Source: Paranoxybacillus sp035645275
Lineage (GTDB): Bacteria; Bacillota; Bacilli; Bacillales; Anoxybacillaceae
Assembly: GCA_035645275.1 (NCBI GenBank)
Contig: DASQMX010000002.1
Location: 30,224 to 94,223 of the forward strand
Direction of reading: 5' to 3'
DNA length: 64,000 nt
Below, one piece after another: positions 50,174 to 59,519 of the stretch. Made by a program: the position numbers and the translations under genes. Numbering within the stretch: the first letter of the stretch is position 1; every line of letters begins with the position of its first letter. Below the pieces are notes generated by a model that saw nothing but the letters and a program-made list of their open reading frames with translations, did no database searches and was not told the origin of the DNA.

Positions 50174-51250
50174 TTAAACTTCCTGTTCTCTAATTTCAAA
50201 TGATTGTTCATCTTTATGATAATTTTGGAAACTGTCGATTAGTTTATCTAAATGATCTAATTGTTCGCTATATTCGATAATGGTACCAACAAGGGGGAAT
50301 AAATGATAATTATCTGCTTCTTTGCATCTTTCTAAGTAATGGTTATTAAATGCTTCAACAAGCCATTTTCTGCTGTTGCATGCTTCGGTGACAATTTCCG
50401 AATCTGGCTGATATTTAATTTTGCCGATAAACTTTAATAAAATTTGCTCATGATAATTAAGCAAACAATCTAGTTCAGAGCGAATAGCTTGCTGAAACTC
50501 TATTGGCATATGCTGAAGTTCATTTTCTAGCCGATGAAGTAGCTTCAAAGTTTCCAGCGCACGATTGGTTGTTGTAATCATTTTTCTATATAGAACGAGC
50601 TTTCTCGACTTTCCATATTTATTTTTTGCAAAATAGTTCCTTTCTTCTTTGTACATTAAATAAAGCTGATCGAGCTTTATCATGTTTTCTTTAAATTTTT
50701 CAATGTCCTCTTTTAAGAGATTATGTTCAGAGGCGTGTCTTATGTTCATGCGAATCCATTTCAAAATGTTTTCTGTGTTGTCGACAATTTTATAGTAAAG
50801 CTTTTTTTCATATTTTGGCGGAATAAACACAAGGTTCACAAAGAATGCCGCCAATATACCTAACAGAATGGTTGAGAAGCGGATTAACGCAAACTGGATA
50901 AACCCGTCGCCGGTATATTCCATAATCGCAATCACTGTTACAAGTGCTACAGGAATGGTCGATTCCAAACGTAATTTTACGAAGAGAGCAATGACTAAAA
51001 TAGCAGTTAAACCGATAAAAAACGGATCATGACCAAATATAAGAACGATGATGACGGCAAAAAAGGCACCAATGACGTTAGCCTGGAGCTGTTCAATAAG
51101 GGATAAATACGTACGGTAAATGGTAGGCTGCATCGCAAATACAGCAGAAATGCCAGCGAATACCGGTGACGGTAAATCAAGAAGTTTCGCTAAAAAAAGC
51201 GCTAAAGTAATGGCAATTCCCGTTTTAAAGACGCGGGCACCGAGTTTCAT
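50174..51250 (-). CDS. ygaE: YgaE, aromatic-acid exporter (FUSC) family membrane protein
   Basis: 358 residues. N-terminal ArAE/FUSC domain with five to six helices (~10-145: GARVFKTGIAITLALFLAKL, then FAGISAVFAMQPTIYRTY and FALIRFSTILLGILAAFFVNL). A soluble helical C-terminal domain follows (~150-355). Same place as ygaE in B. subtilis, where the protein is uncharacterised. The ribosome site AAAGGA is 12 bases from the ATG, somewhat long. Confidence 0.82.
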   Translation of the reverse strand: MKLGARVFKTGIAITLALFLAKLLDLPSPVFAGISAVFAMQPTIYRTYLSLIEQLQANVIGAFFAVIIVLIFGHDPFFIGLTAILVIALFVKLRLESTIPVALVTVIAIMEYTGDGFIQFALIRFSTILLGILAAFFVNLVFIPPKYEKKLYYKIVDNTENILKWIRMNIRHASEHNLLKEDIEKFKENMIKLDQLYLMYKEERNYFAKNKYGKSRKLVLYRKMITTTNRALETLKLLHRLENELQHMPIEFQQAIRSELDCLLNYHEQILLKFIGKIKYQPDSEIVTEACNSRKWLVEAFNNHYLERCKEADNYHLFPLVGTIIEYSEQLDHLDKLIDSFQNYHKDEQSFEIREQEV

Positions 51251-51342
51251 CGCAATTCAAAATCCTTTCCTTTTAGCATAAAATTTTTCATAAACAACTT
51301 AGTAATATACATCGTTTACTAAAGGATATCAAGGGGAGAAAG

Positions 51343-51386
51343 AAAAATGAGACTATCTCATCAAATATGGAGATAGTCTCATTTTT
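51343..51386. terminator. Bidirectional terminator, mainly for gltB
   Basis: AAAAATGAGACTATCTC pairs with GAGATAGTCTCATTTTT, a symmetric hairpin with T-runs on both strands; 29 bases after the gltB stop. Confidence 0.85.
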
Positions 51387-51414
51387 AAAGGGATTTAACA
51401 CTGCAATCTTTTGG

Positions 51415-54400
51415 TTATTCCGTAGATACAGATGGATCGGCTTGTTCTTTTGTTGGGATAACTTGGAAGAAGTGTTCTTCCGGTTGTTCAAGCAACGGTT
51501 TTAGTGATTTAGCTTCTTCGTATTGTTCGTGCTCTATTAACAGCTCAATATATTTAGAAAGCAATTCTTGCACATCTGCTTTTCCTTTTGTTGACAATTT
51601 TTCGATACTTACTTTTGCTCCTTTCGCGATACGGCGTTCAAGAGCAGCTTTTGTTAATCCCATTTCCGGCTGGTGACGCAAGTAGACGACTCCACCTGTC
51701 ATACCAGCGCAAATCCATGGTCCTGGGTCACCAAGAACAAGACCGCGTCCGTTTGTCATATATTCAAAGGCAAATCCTTTAATATTCGCGCGGGTGCCAA
51801 TGTTACCGTATTCCTTTTCTGGAATCGGTGTTGTCACTTGGCCGCCAATGATCATATCCGCTCCTGAGAGACGAATTCCGGCGCGGGCATCAGCATTTCC
51901 TTGAACGACTAACAACCCTTTTTGTGCCCCATAGCCGAAGCCTTTTCCGACGGAGCCGTTGTAGAATTTTCCGTCTTTTCCTTTGGCTTTAAAAATAAGG
52001 ATACTTCCGCCCAATGCAGTTTTGCCGGTACCGTCCTGTGCGCCGCCATCAACATGAATATGAATGCCGTAGCTATTGTATGCTCCAAGACCATTACCTG
52101 GGATGGAACCTTCTTTATAACGCAATGTTACGTTTGGCAACTTTTTGTACGAACCATCTAGACGCCCGCGTACGCGGTGGCAGGAAACGCGGCTACCGAG
52201 AACACGCTGTTCTGAAGTAACGGTTGTAAACTCACGGGAACGATGTAAATCTTCTACATGATAGTCAAGATATTCAGCGCCTGCCGCAACAAGTAATTGA
52301 TAGTCTTCAACGCTTGCAGCTACTTCTTTTTGAGCAAATTGCTCTACTTCGAGAACTTCAAGCAAGTTTTCTAAGTTCATTTGCTCTAAACCTCTTGTTT
52401 GTTCCAACAAATCAGAGCGGCCAACGAGATCTTGTAATCGTTCATAGCCGAGCGTAGCGGTTAAAGCTTTAAGCTCGTTTCCAAACGCAGTGAACAAGTT
52501 CATCAATCCTTGGACAGCCGGCTCAAATTGACGTGGAACAAAGCGGCGTAATCCATGTTCTTTCGCTTGTGCTTCTGACTCGATTTGTGTCGCGATACCG
52601 ACATGGCAAGTATCTAAATGGCAGCCGCGGCATGTTGTACAGCCGATCGCGATCATCGAAAGCGTTCCAAAACCGATGCGGTTTGCCCCAAGCAGCATGA
52701 CTTTAATGACATCAAGTGCACTTTTAATGCCGCCATCTGCCCAAATTTCGACTTTATTTCGTAATCCAGCTTCCAAGAGAGCATTATGAGCTGCTTTGAC
52801 GCCGATTTCCACCGGAAGCCCAACGTGCTGCAAGGCATGAATGCGCGCTGCTCCTGTTCCGCCATCGAAGCCGCTAAGCGTAATAATATCAGCTCCCGCT
52901 TTTGCAATGCCAACGGCAATGGTCCCGATATTTGGAACAACCGGAACTTTTACCGCTACTTTTGCTTTATCGTTCGCTGTTTTTAACTCAGCAATCATTT
53001 GCGCTAAATCTTCAATCGAATAAATGTCATGGTTATTTGACGGTGAAATTAAGTCAGAACCGATTGTCGCGTTACGTGCTTCAGCGATTTTTGCCGTTAC
53101 TTTAGAGCCAGGAAGGTGACCGCCTTCACCAGGTTTTGCTCCTTGCCCGATTTTAATTTCTAAAAGATTAGAAGAGTTGAGTAACTCAGCATTGACACCA
53201 AAGCGGCCGGAAGCGATTTGTTGTCCCCGTGTACGAGGATATTTTCCAAGCATATCTTTGATTTCGCCGCCTTCGCCGTTCAAGCTAACCATATTTAAAC
53301 GGTCAGCTGCTTCTGCATAAGCGCGGAAGGCGATTTCGTTTTGTGAGCCGAAAGACATCGAGGCAATCACAAACGGCAAGCTGTGCTCGCCGACGCTAAT
53401 ATCGACTTTGTCGACTGGAATAGATTTTTTTGCTGTCTTTAAATCTAATAAATGACGAATGGTCGTCGGCGTTTGCGTTTCTAATTCGGTTAATTTTTCG
53501 CGGTAGTTGTCATATGCCCCTGTTTGCGCGACTTCACCGATAGCTTTCCAAATACGCGGAAACACATGGAATGTTTTACCCGGCTTTGCATTTTCGTCCG
53601 CAAAATCTTTTGCACGGGCAATCGCATCTTCTTTCAGTGCAGCAAAATCGTATTTTAAAGAATCGGAACCAAAGAAGTTAACGATGTTTAAAACTTCGGC
53701 AATTTCATCATGTAAGCCAATTGACGAGAAGAGGCGGCTATATCCTCTCAGTTCATGAATACCGATGGTTGAAATGACTTTTTCCAAGCCTTTATTTAAG
53801 GCGTTGAATAAGTTCATAACAGGAGTAATCGATTCATCAGTTACCGTTGCAAACATTAAATACGGACTGATTGCATTAGCGCCTAAGCCATAGGCAACGA
53901 TAAAGTCATGCAATGAGCGAATCGCGCCAGAGCGGAGCAAGAGCGAACAATTGCGGCGCAATCCAGCTTCCGTCAACGCTTTATCAATGGCAGAAGTGAC
54001 CAACAACGGATCAATCCACAACTTTCCGTTTTGATGAGCTTCTGCATCATCGAGAATGAGAAGTGTTTTTCCATCACGAACCGCTTCGCACGCTTCGTCA
54101 GAAAGGCGTTTTAGTGCATCTGGAAGCGTTTCGTCAGCTGTGAAGGTTGCTGAGAGGAAGTATGCTAATTTTTGTGATTGAAACGCATGAACAATTTGGT
54201 CGTATGAAGGTTGGCCTAGTGGCTCTGAACATTCGTAACCTAATTTTCCTTCGATAAGAATTGGTGAAACAAGTTCAATCACAAATGATTTTTCCGCATC
54301 TTCGAATAAAGATGGACGCTTTCCAACAACTGTTCGTGTTGAAAAATGTTCTGTTTCGCGGTCGCGGTCGATAGCCGGATTGGTTACAACGGCGACGCTT

Positions 54401-55884
54401 TCTTTAATAAAATCCGCTAGATTTTTGCGATTAGGAGCAATCGCGGCCAGCGGTGCATCATGCCCTAATGAACGAATCGGTTCTGCTCCTTTTTCCGCCA
54501 TTTGTTCGAGAAGCTGAATATGTTCGCGATCCCAGCCGAATGCAGCGTACTGTCCATTGCTTACTTTTGCTGGTGAAGATACGGTAACGTATTTTTCTAA
54601 GCGCGGCGGGTTTAAGCGATTGCGATAATTCGCGATATCGACCCGTTTTGAAAAACGTTTATACACTTCTTCTTGAAACTGAGCGTATTCAAACACTTGG
54701 ATAAAGCCTGAGTCTGCCCATTTTAAGCCGATCTTTTCTCCCGGGGCAAGCGGCTTTGGTTCGCCTGTATATTCGCTTGATGGGATAATGCCAGGCTCAG
54801 ATGAAAAAATGAAACGATTTTCTGTTTCAAGCTTCCAAAGAGGACGTAAGCCAAGGGCATCAACGCTAAATACCGCTTCATCACCGTATCGTGAAATGAT
54901 GCCGGCAGGTCCTTGAGCGAAATGTCCCCATGCCTCGCGAATGTACGTATATAAATCTTGAAGATGCTCCGGATAAGATCTAATTTCATTTATAATTGGC
55001 GGGAACAAAATATCGATTGCTTCAAATAAACTGTAACCGTGACGAGAAATAAGCGTGTCGATCGTGCGGCTTAAATCTTGTGAATCGCTTCCGCCGTTTG
55101 TTAATGGAACACCAATCATTTTCGCTTCATCGCGAAGCTTGGCAATCGTATTAATTTCACCGTTATGCCCGAGCACGCTAAACGGTTGAACGCGGAAGAA
55201 GTTTGAAAGAGTATTTGTTGAGTAACGATTATGTCCTAATGTCATTGTTGAAGCGACAAGGGGATTGGCTAAATCATGGTAATATTTTGGTAAAATATCG
55301 CCTGCTCCCATGACTTTATAAACAACATAAAAATTGCTTAACGAAGCGACATGAACATTTTCATCTTGTTCGATGTCAATGACTAGTTCAAATAAGCATT
55401 TTGCCAGATTTACCGAATCAGTAGGTAAAAGAGCGACTTGCCAAAACAGAGGTTCTTGCCGTAACGCAATCGGACCTAATGCGCTCGAAGAAGTAACACG
55501 ATCGGATTCATAAATAAGGGAAAGTCCATATTGTTTGAAGAGAGACTTTATTTGTTCTTTTTTATTTGTTACGTTCGTTGTTTTATTAATAAAGATATGT
55601 CCAACCGTAAAATCGTCGCGGTTTGCTATTTCTGGATTTTGTCCTGCATTTGCCAGCTTTTCCATCCAAAGTGCTTTTGGAATATCGATGTGAATACCAA
55701 CTCCATCGCCTTCTCCGTTAATAAAGCCGGCACGATGATTCATTTTTACAAGCGCATCAATACATGTCATAATATTTTCTCTTGTAGGCGTGCGGTGTTT
55801 TTCGATGGCAGATACAATTCCGCATGCATCATGTTCTGCATGATGGAAATCTTTAAACAGACTCGGACTCCATTGTTGTTTCAT
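51415..55884 (-). CDS. gltB: Glutamate synthase large subunit
   Basis: 1489 residues. A 20-residue propeptide precedes the N-terminal nucleophile Cys21 (HDACGIVSAIEKH) of the glutamine amidotransferase domain (~21-420). A central domain, the FMN-binding synthase barrel (~800-1190: PFVIASMSFGSQNEIAFRAY, then EGGEIKDMLGKYP) and the GxGxG beta helix (~1250-1440) follow. The iron-sulphur cysteines CTTCRGCHLDTC keep the family spacing C-x5-C-x4-C. No small subunit (gltD) is adjacent, so it pairs with a distant one or uses ferredoxin. ATG at 55884 (MKQQW) is chosen from family length; it has no ribosome site of its own. Confidence 0.9.
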   Translation of the reverse strand: MKQQWSPSLFKDFHHAEHDACGIVSAIEKHRTPTRENIMTCIDALVKMNHRAGFINGEGDGVGIHIDIPKALWMEKLANAGQNPEIANRDDFTVGHIFINKTTNVTNKKEQIKSLFKQYGLSLIYESDRVTSSSALGPIALRQEPLFWQVALLPTDSVNLAKCLFELVIDIEQDENVHVASLSNFYVVYKVMGAGDILPKYYHDLANPLVASTMTLGHNRYSTNTLSNFFRVQPFSVLGHNGEINTIAKLRDEAKMIGVPLTNGGSDSQDLSRTIDTLISRHGYSLFEAIDILFPPIINEIRSYPEHLQDLYTYIREAWGHFAQGPAGIISRYGDEAVFSVDALGLRPLWKLETENRFIFSSEPGIIPSSEYTGEPKPLAPGEKIGLKWADSGFIQVFEYAQFQEEVYKRFSKRVDIANYRNRLNPPRLEKYVTVSSPAKVSNGQYAAFGWDREHIQLLEQMAEKGAEPIRSLGHDAPLAAIAPNRKNLADFIKESVAVVTNPAIDRDRETEHFSTRTVVGKRPSLFEDAEKSFVIELVSPILIEGKLGYECSEPLGQPSYDQIVHAFQSQKLAYFLSATFTADETLPDALKRLSDEACEAVRDGKTLLILDDAEAHQNGKLWIDPLLVTSAIDKALTEAGLRRNCSLLLRSGAIRSLHDFIVAYGLGANAISPYLMFATVTDESITPVMNLFNALNKGLEKVISTIGIHELRGYSRLFSSIGLHDEIAEVLNIVNFFGSDSLKYDFAALKEDAIARAKDFADENAKPGKTFHVFPRIWKAIGEVAQTGAYDNYREKLTELETQTPTTIRHLLDLKTAKKSIPVDKVDISVGEHSLPFVIASMSFGSQNEIAFRAYAEAADRLNMVSLNGEGGEIKDMLGKYPRTRGQQIASGRFGVNAELLNSSNLLEIKIGQGAKPGEGGHLPGSKVTAKIAEARNATIGSDLISPSNNHDIYSIEDLAQMIAELKTANDKAKVAVKVPVVPNIGTIAVGIAKAGADIITLSGFDGGTGAARIHALQHVGLPVEIGVKAAHNALLEAGLRNKVEIWADGGIKSALDVIKVMLLGANRIGFGTLSMIAIGCTTCRGCHLDTCHVGIATQIESEAQAKEHGLRRFVPRQFEPAVQGLMNLFTAFGNELKALTATLGYERLQDLVGRSDLLEQTRGLEQMNLENLLEVLEVEQFAQKEVAASVEDYQLLVAAGAEYLDYHVEDLHRSREFTTVTSEQRVLGSRVSCHRVRGRLDGSYKKLPNVTLRYKEGSIPGNGLGAYNSYGIHIHVDGGAQDGTGKTALGGSILIFKAKGKDGKFYNGSVGKGFGYGAQKGLLVVQGNADARAGIRLSGADMIIGGQVTTPIPEKEYGNIGTRANIKGFAFEYMTNGRGLVLGDPGPWICAGMTGGVVYLRHQPEMGLTKAALERRIAKGAKVSIEKLSTKGKADVQELLSKYIELLIEHEQYEEAKSLKPLLEQPEEHFFQVIPTKEQADPSVSTE

Positions 55885-56004
55885 GTAATCGGCTTTAAAG
55901 TGGGAAATGTATCTCAAGATGGAGACCCACTTTTTTGCCTTTCACCTCCTGCAATCAATCTATAGTAATTAGGTTAATATATATTTTACAAAAATTATTA
56001 ACAA
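55885..56004 (-). promoter_or_regulatory. gltB promoter and structured leader with a short upstream frame
   Basis: On the minus strand TTGTTA (56004-55999) and TATATT (55981-55976) are 17 bases apart. GGAGGTGA then lies ~60 bases before the gltB ATG. Between them AAAGTGGG pairs with CCCACTTT (about 55933-55896), and GTG at 55930 opens an 11-codon frame (VGLHLEIHFPL) that stops 10 bases before the gltB ATG. Further upstream, 56063-56074 and 56099-56110 form a perfect 12-bp inverted repeat (TTATTCATTTTT). Confidence 0.45.
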
Positions 56005-56140
56005 ATTAAATTTTCGGAATTTATAGTTTATGTTATCACGTTAAAGAAGTGAAATCAATTATTTATTCATTTTTTTGGTTTTTATATTCATTTGTCGGAA
56101 AAATGAATAAAATTATTTGTAAACGTTTTCAATCGATTTA

Positions 56141-56170
56141 AAACAAAAGCGGAGAGTTAAGCCTCTCCGC
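56141..56170 (-). terminator. Rho-independent terminator of gsaB
   Basis: GCGGAGAG pairs with CTCTCCGC; on the minus strand followed by TTTTGTTTT. Confidence 0.85.
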
Positions 56171-56191
56171 ACAAAAATCAAAAATGTATAT

Positions 56192-57487
56192 TTATTCATT
56201 TTTCAGGGTTTTAAATGCGTTTTCAACCGCTTGTAATGTATATTGAATGTCCTCTTCTGTATGAGCGATGGTGATGAACCATGCTTCGTATTTAGAAGGA
56301 GCGAGGTTGATTCCTTGCTTTAACATCAGCTTGAAGAATTTTGCAAACATTTCACCGTCTGTCCGCTGAGCTTGTTCGTAATTTTCTACTTTTTCTGTTG
56401 TGAAGTAGACGGTTAACGCTCCTTTTAAACGATTGATGGTGATCGGGATGTCATACGTTTTTGCATGGGCTAAAATGCCTTCTTCAAGCATGGCACCAAG
56501 ACGATCAAGGTATTCGTAAACTCCTTCTTGCTGCAGCACTTCTAAGCAAGCAATTCCCGCGAGGATAGAAGCTGGATTTCCTGCCATTGTTCCTGCCTGA
56601 TAAGCAGGGCCAAGCGGAGCGACTTGCTCCATAATCTCTTTGCGACCGCCATATGCGCCAATTGGCAGACCTCCGCCGATGATTTTACCGAGAGCTGTTA
56701 AATCAGGCTCAATTCCTAATAAATTTTGTGCTCCACCGTACATAAAGCGGAATGCTGTAATAACCTCGTCGTAAATCACAAGCGCACCAGCTTGATGAGT
56801 AAGTTCATTTACGGTCTCAAGAAAACCAGGCTTTGGTTCAACGATGCCGAAGTTTCCGACAATCGGTTCAACAAGTACGGCTGCGACTTGGTCTCCCCAT
56901 GTTTCAATCGCTTGTTTAAACGAATCAATATCGTTATATGGAACGGTGATCACTTCTTGTGCAATGCTTTTTGGAACACCGGCAGAGTCAGGAGTTCCTA
57001 GTGTAGACGGACCAGAACCAGCAGCGACAAGTACAAGATCGGAATGTCCATGATAGCAGCCGGCGAATTTAATAATTTTATCGCGGCCCGTATAGGCACG
57101 TGCCACGCGAATCGTTGTCATAACTGCTTCGGTTCCTGAGTTGACGAAACGAACTTTTTCCAGCGAAGGAATTGCTTCTTTCAACATTTTTGCAAATGTA
57201 ATTTCATAAGGTGTAGGTGTTCCGTATAGTACCCCGTTTTCCGCAGCACGTTGAATCGCTTTTGTAATGTGTGGATGGGCATGTCCAGTAATAATTGGTC
57301 CATATGCTGCTAGGTAGTCGATGTATTTATTTCCATCTACGTCCCAAAAGTAAGCACCTTTCGCGCGTTCCATCACGACGGGAGCGCCGCCGCCAACCGC
57401 TTTATAAGAGCGGGATGGACTGTTGACGCCGCCAACGATATGTTCCAATGCTTCTTTATATAGCTGTTCTGATTTTGTAAAATTCAT
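56192..57487 (-). CDS. gsaB: Glutamate-1-semialdehyde 2,1-aminomutase
   Basis: 431 residues, PLP enzyme that forms 5-aminolevulinate for haem synthesis. FVNSGTEAVMTTIRVARAYTGR, the GCYHGHSD motif, IYDEVITAFR and the PLP lysine in LGKIIGGGLPIGAYGG are all present. It corresponds to B. subtilis GsaB, the second paralogue beside hemL, from its position between ygaE and bcp/perR. PerR controls some haem genes in Bacillus, but no PerR box is evident here. Confidence 0.92.
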   Translation of the reverse strand: MNFTKSEQLYKEALEHIVGGVNSPSRSYKAVGGGAPVVMERAKGAYFWDVDGNKYIDYLAAYGPIITGHAHPHITKAIQRAAENGVLYGTPTPYEITFAKMLKEAIPSLEKVRFVNSGTEAVMTTIRVARAYTGRDKIIKFAGCYHGHSDLVLVAAGSGPSTLGTPDSAGVPKSIAQEVITVPYNDIDSFKQAIETWGDQVAAVLVEPIVGNFGIVEPKPGFLETVNELTHQAGALVIYDEVITAFRFMYGGAQNLLGIEPDLTALGKIIGGGLPIGAYGGRKEIMEQVAPLGPAYQAGTMAGNPASILAGIACLEVLQQEGVYEYLDRLGAMLEEGILAHAKTYDIPITINRLKGALTVYFTTEKVENYEQAQRTDGEMFAKFFKLMLKQGINLAPSKYEAWFITIAHTEEDIQYTLQAVENAFKTLKNE

Positions 57488-57560
57488 ATCGAAAAGCCTC
57501 CTAAGCGAGTTTCTATGACGATTTCTATTCTAACATATTTAGTTAAGCGTACAATTTGTT

Positions 57561-57681
57561 TCGTACTTCTACTTTAGATAAACTATTCTTTGTCTGGTTT
57601 TAACTGTCCGTAAGCCTTGTCTTTACAAAGATGCTAGAAGTACGAATCGCTCAACTGGCGCTAGTAGAGGAGGCTCTACTG
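57561..57681. promoter_or_regulatory. Inverted repeats between gsaB and the ABC-2 exporter operon
   Basis: TCGTACTTCTA (57561-57571) and TAGAAGTACGA (57635-57645) are perfect inverted repeats, with CTTTGT/ACAAAG nested inside. A third stem AGTAGAG/CTCTACT (57664-57681) follows, 50 bases before the exporter start. This could be an operator between divergent genes or a structured 5' leader of the exporter operon. Confidence 0.4.
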
Positions 57682-57723
57682 AAGAAGCTTCACTTTATCG
57701 TGTTGTGATGGAGGTAATGAGAT

Positions 57724-58731
57724 ATGGCAAATGCAATCGAAGTAGAAAAACTGCGCAAAGAATTTAAATCCTATTCAAGCCGTTCAGGCCTCATGGGAGC
57801 ATTTCGCGACCTGTTTACGAGAAACTATAAAATCATTCGTGCTGTTAACGACATTTCCTTTACCGTCAAACAAGGAGAAATGGTCGGCTACATCGGTGAA
57901 AACGGTGCAGGAAAGTCAACAACGATTAAAATGTTGACAGGAATTTTAACACCGACTTCAGGAAAAGTCATTGTGAACGGAATGAATCCGCATAAAGAAC
58001 GGGAAAAATTTGTGCAAACAATCGGCGTTGTCTTTGGACAGCGTTCACAACTATGGTGGGATATTGCGGTGCAAGAGTCGTTCCGTCTTCTGAAAAAAGT
58101 GTATCGAGTATCCGATCAAGCTTATAAAGAACATATGGAACATGTCATCGAAACGCTTGATATCGGCCCATTGTTAGATAAGCCTGTTCGTAAATTGTCA
58201 CTTGGGCAGCGAATGCGCTGTGAATTGGCTGCCGCGCTTATTCATAATCCGCCGCTTTTATTTTTAGATGAGCCGACAATCGGCTTAGATGTGCTCGTTA
58301 AATTAAAAATCCGTAAATTTTTAAAAGAAATTAATGAAAAATATAATACAACGATCTTACTAACAACACATGATATTTCCGATATTGAAGCATTATGTGA
58401 ACGCGTCATTATGCTTGATGAAGGAAAAATTATTTACGATGGTTCGTTGCAGGAATTAAAGGCGAACTGGGGCGAAGGAAAACAAATTCAGTTTCAGTTT
58501 GCTAAAGAAGTAACTCAAGAGGAATTAAACATATTGACCGCTGATTTAAAGGTGCAATGGCAAGCGGGAGAAAGAGAAAATGTTTGGACAGCTCATGTAT
58601 CACCAACGGATATGTCGGATGTAATTGGCCGTGTTGTCGCAAAATATGAGATTAAAGATATTAATATTAATGAGATTTCGACGGAAGAAATTATTCGTAA
58701 CATCTATGAAGAAGGTGTTGTACATGGCTAA
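57724..58731 (+). CDS. ABC-2 type exporter ATPase
   Basis: 335 residues. Walker A GENGAGKST, Q-loop FGQRSQLWWD (typical of the DUF990-linked group), signature KLSLGQRMR, Walker B LLFLDEPTIGLD and H-loop TTHDISD. A C-terminal domain of ~90 residues follows. ATG with GGAGG. It overlaps the first permease by 8 bases. With two permeases it forms a complete exporter; substrate unknown. Confidence 0.88.
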   Translation: MANAIEVEKLRKEFKSYSSRSGLMGAFRDLFTRNYKIIRAVNDISFTVKQGEMVGYIGENGAGKSTTIKMLTGILTPTSGKVIVNGMNPHKEREKFVQTIGVVFGQRSQLWWDIAVQESFRLLKKVYRVSDQAYKEHMEHVIETLDIGPLLDKPVRKLSLGQRMRCELAAALIHNPPLLFLDEPTIGLDVLVKLKIRKFLKEINEKYNTTILLTTHDISDIEALCERVIMLDEGKIIYDGSLQELKANWGEGKQIQFQFAKEVTQEELNILTADLKVQWQAGERENVWTAHVSPTDMSDVIGRVVAKYEIKDININEISTEEIIRNIYEEGVVHG

Positions 58732-59515
58732 ATACATCGAAATGATTCGCATTCGTTTTTTAATGATGCTTGCCTATCGCACGAATTATTACAGCGGTAT
58801 TTTAATTTATAGCATTAACATCGGTGCTTACTATTTTTTATGGACCGCTATTTATGGCGACAAGCCCTCTATACAAGGAATGTCGGTATTGCAGATGACG
58901 ACATATGTGGCTGTTGCATGGATGGCGCGCGCCTTTTATTTTAATAACATCGACCGTGAAATCGCTATGGAAATTAAAGAAGGGAAAGTCGCCACCGAGC
59001 TTATCAGACCTTATAGTTATTTAGGAATGAAAACGATGCAAGGCTTAGGCGAGGGGATTTTTCGCCTGTTTTTCTTTTCCTTGCCGGGCATGGTCATTGT
59101 CGGTTTGCTTTTTCCGCTTGAGCTGACAACCAATGTAAGTACATGGGGGTACTTTGCGGTTTCAATCGTGTTGAGCTTTATTATTAATTCTGAACTTAAT
59201 TTAATTGCCGGGATTTTAACGTTTTTTACTCTTAATAATGAAGGATTATTGCGTGCGAAACGTTTTATAATCGATTTATTTTCTGGCTTGATTTTGCCGA
59301 TTAGCTTCTATCCAGCTTGGGCGCAAGAAATTATGAAATACTTTCCGTTTCAGGGAATCAGCTATATTCCAAGTATGATTTTTACGGAAAGTTTTCAAGG
59401 GCAAGCGATTATCGATGGGTTAATGTTTCAACTTATGTGGAGCTTGATTTTGCTCATCCCGATTCAGCTGTTGTGGAGAGCAGCGAAAAAACAGCTTGTC
59501 ATTCAGGGAGGGTGA
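58724..59515 (+). CDS. ABC-2 type exporter permease (first)
   Basis: 263 residues with six hydrophobic segments. The start MAKYIEMIRIRFLMMLAYRT and the cytoplasmic loop EIKEGKVATELIRPYSYLGM match the DUF990/ABC-2_4 permease family. The longer frame to 58625 lies inside the ATPase gene and is rejected. Translationally coupled with the ATPase. Confidence 0.85.
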   Translation: MAKYIEMIRIRFLMMLAYRTNYYSGILIYSINIGAYYFLWTAIYGDKPSIQGMSVLQMTTYVAVAWMARAFYFNNIDREIAMEIKEGKVATELIRPYSYLGMKTMQGLGEGIFRLFFFSLPGMVIVGLLFPLELTTNVSTWGYFAVSIVLSFIINSELNLIAGILTFFTLNNEGLLRAKRFIIDLFSGLILPISFYPAWAQEIMKYFPFQGISYIPSMIFTESFQGQAIIDGLMFQLMWSLILLIPIQLLWRAAKKQLVIQGG

Positions 59516-59519
59516 GTAT

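Noticed and set aside
55884..55917. TTG start of gltB at 55917
   Set aside because: Adds 11 residues (MRYISHFKADY) not expected in the family and is 24 bases from the ribosome site; MKQQW is the expected N-terminus.
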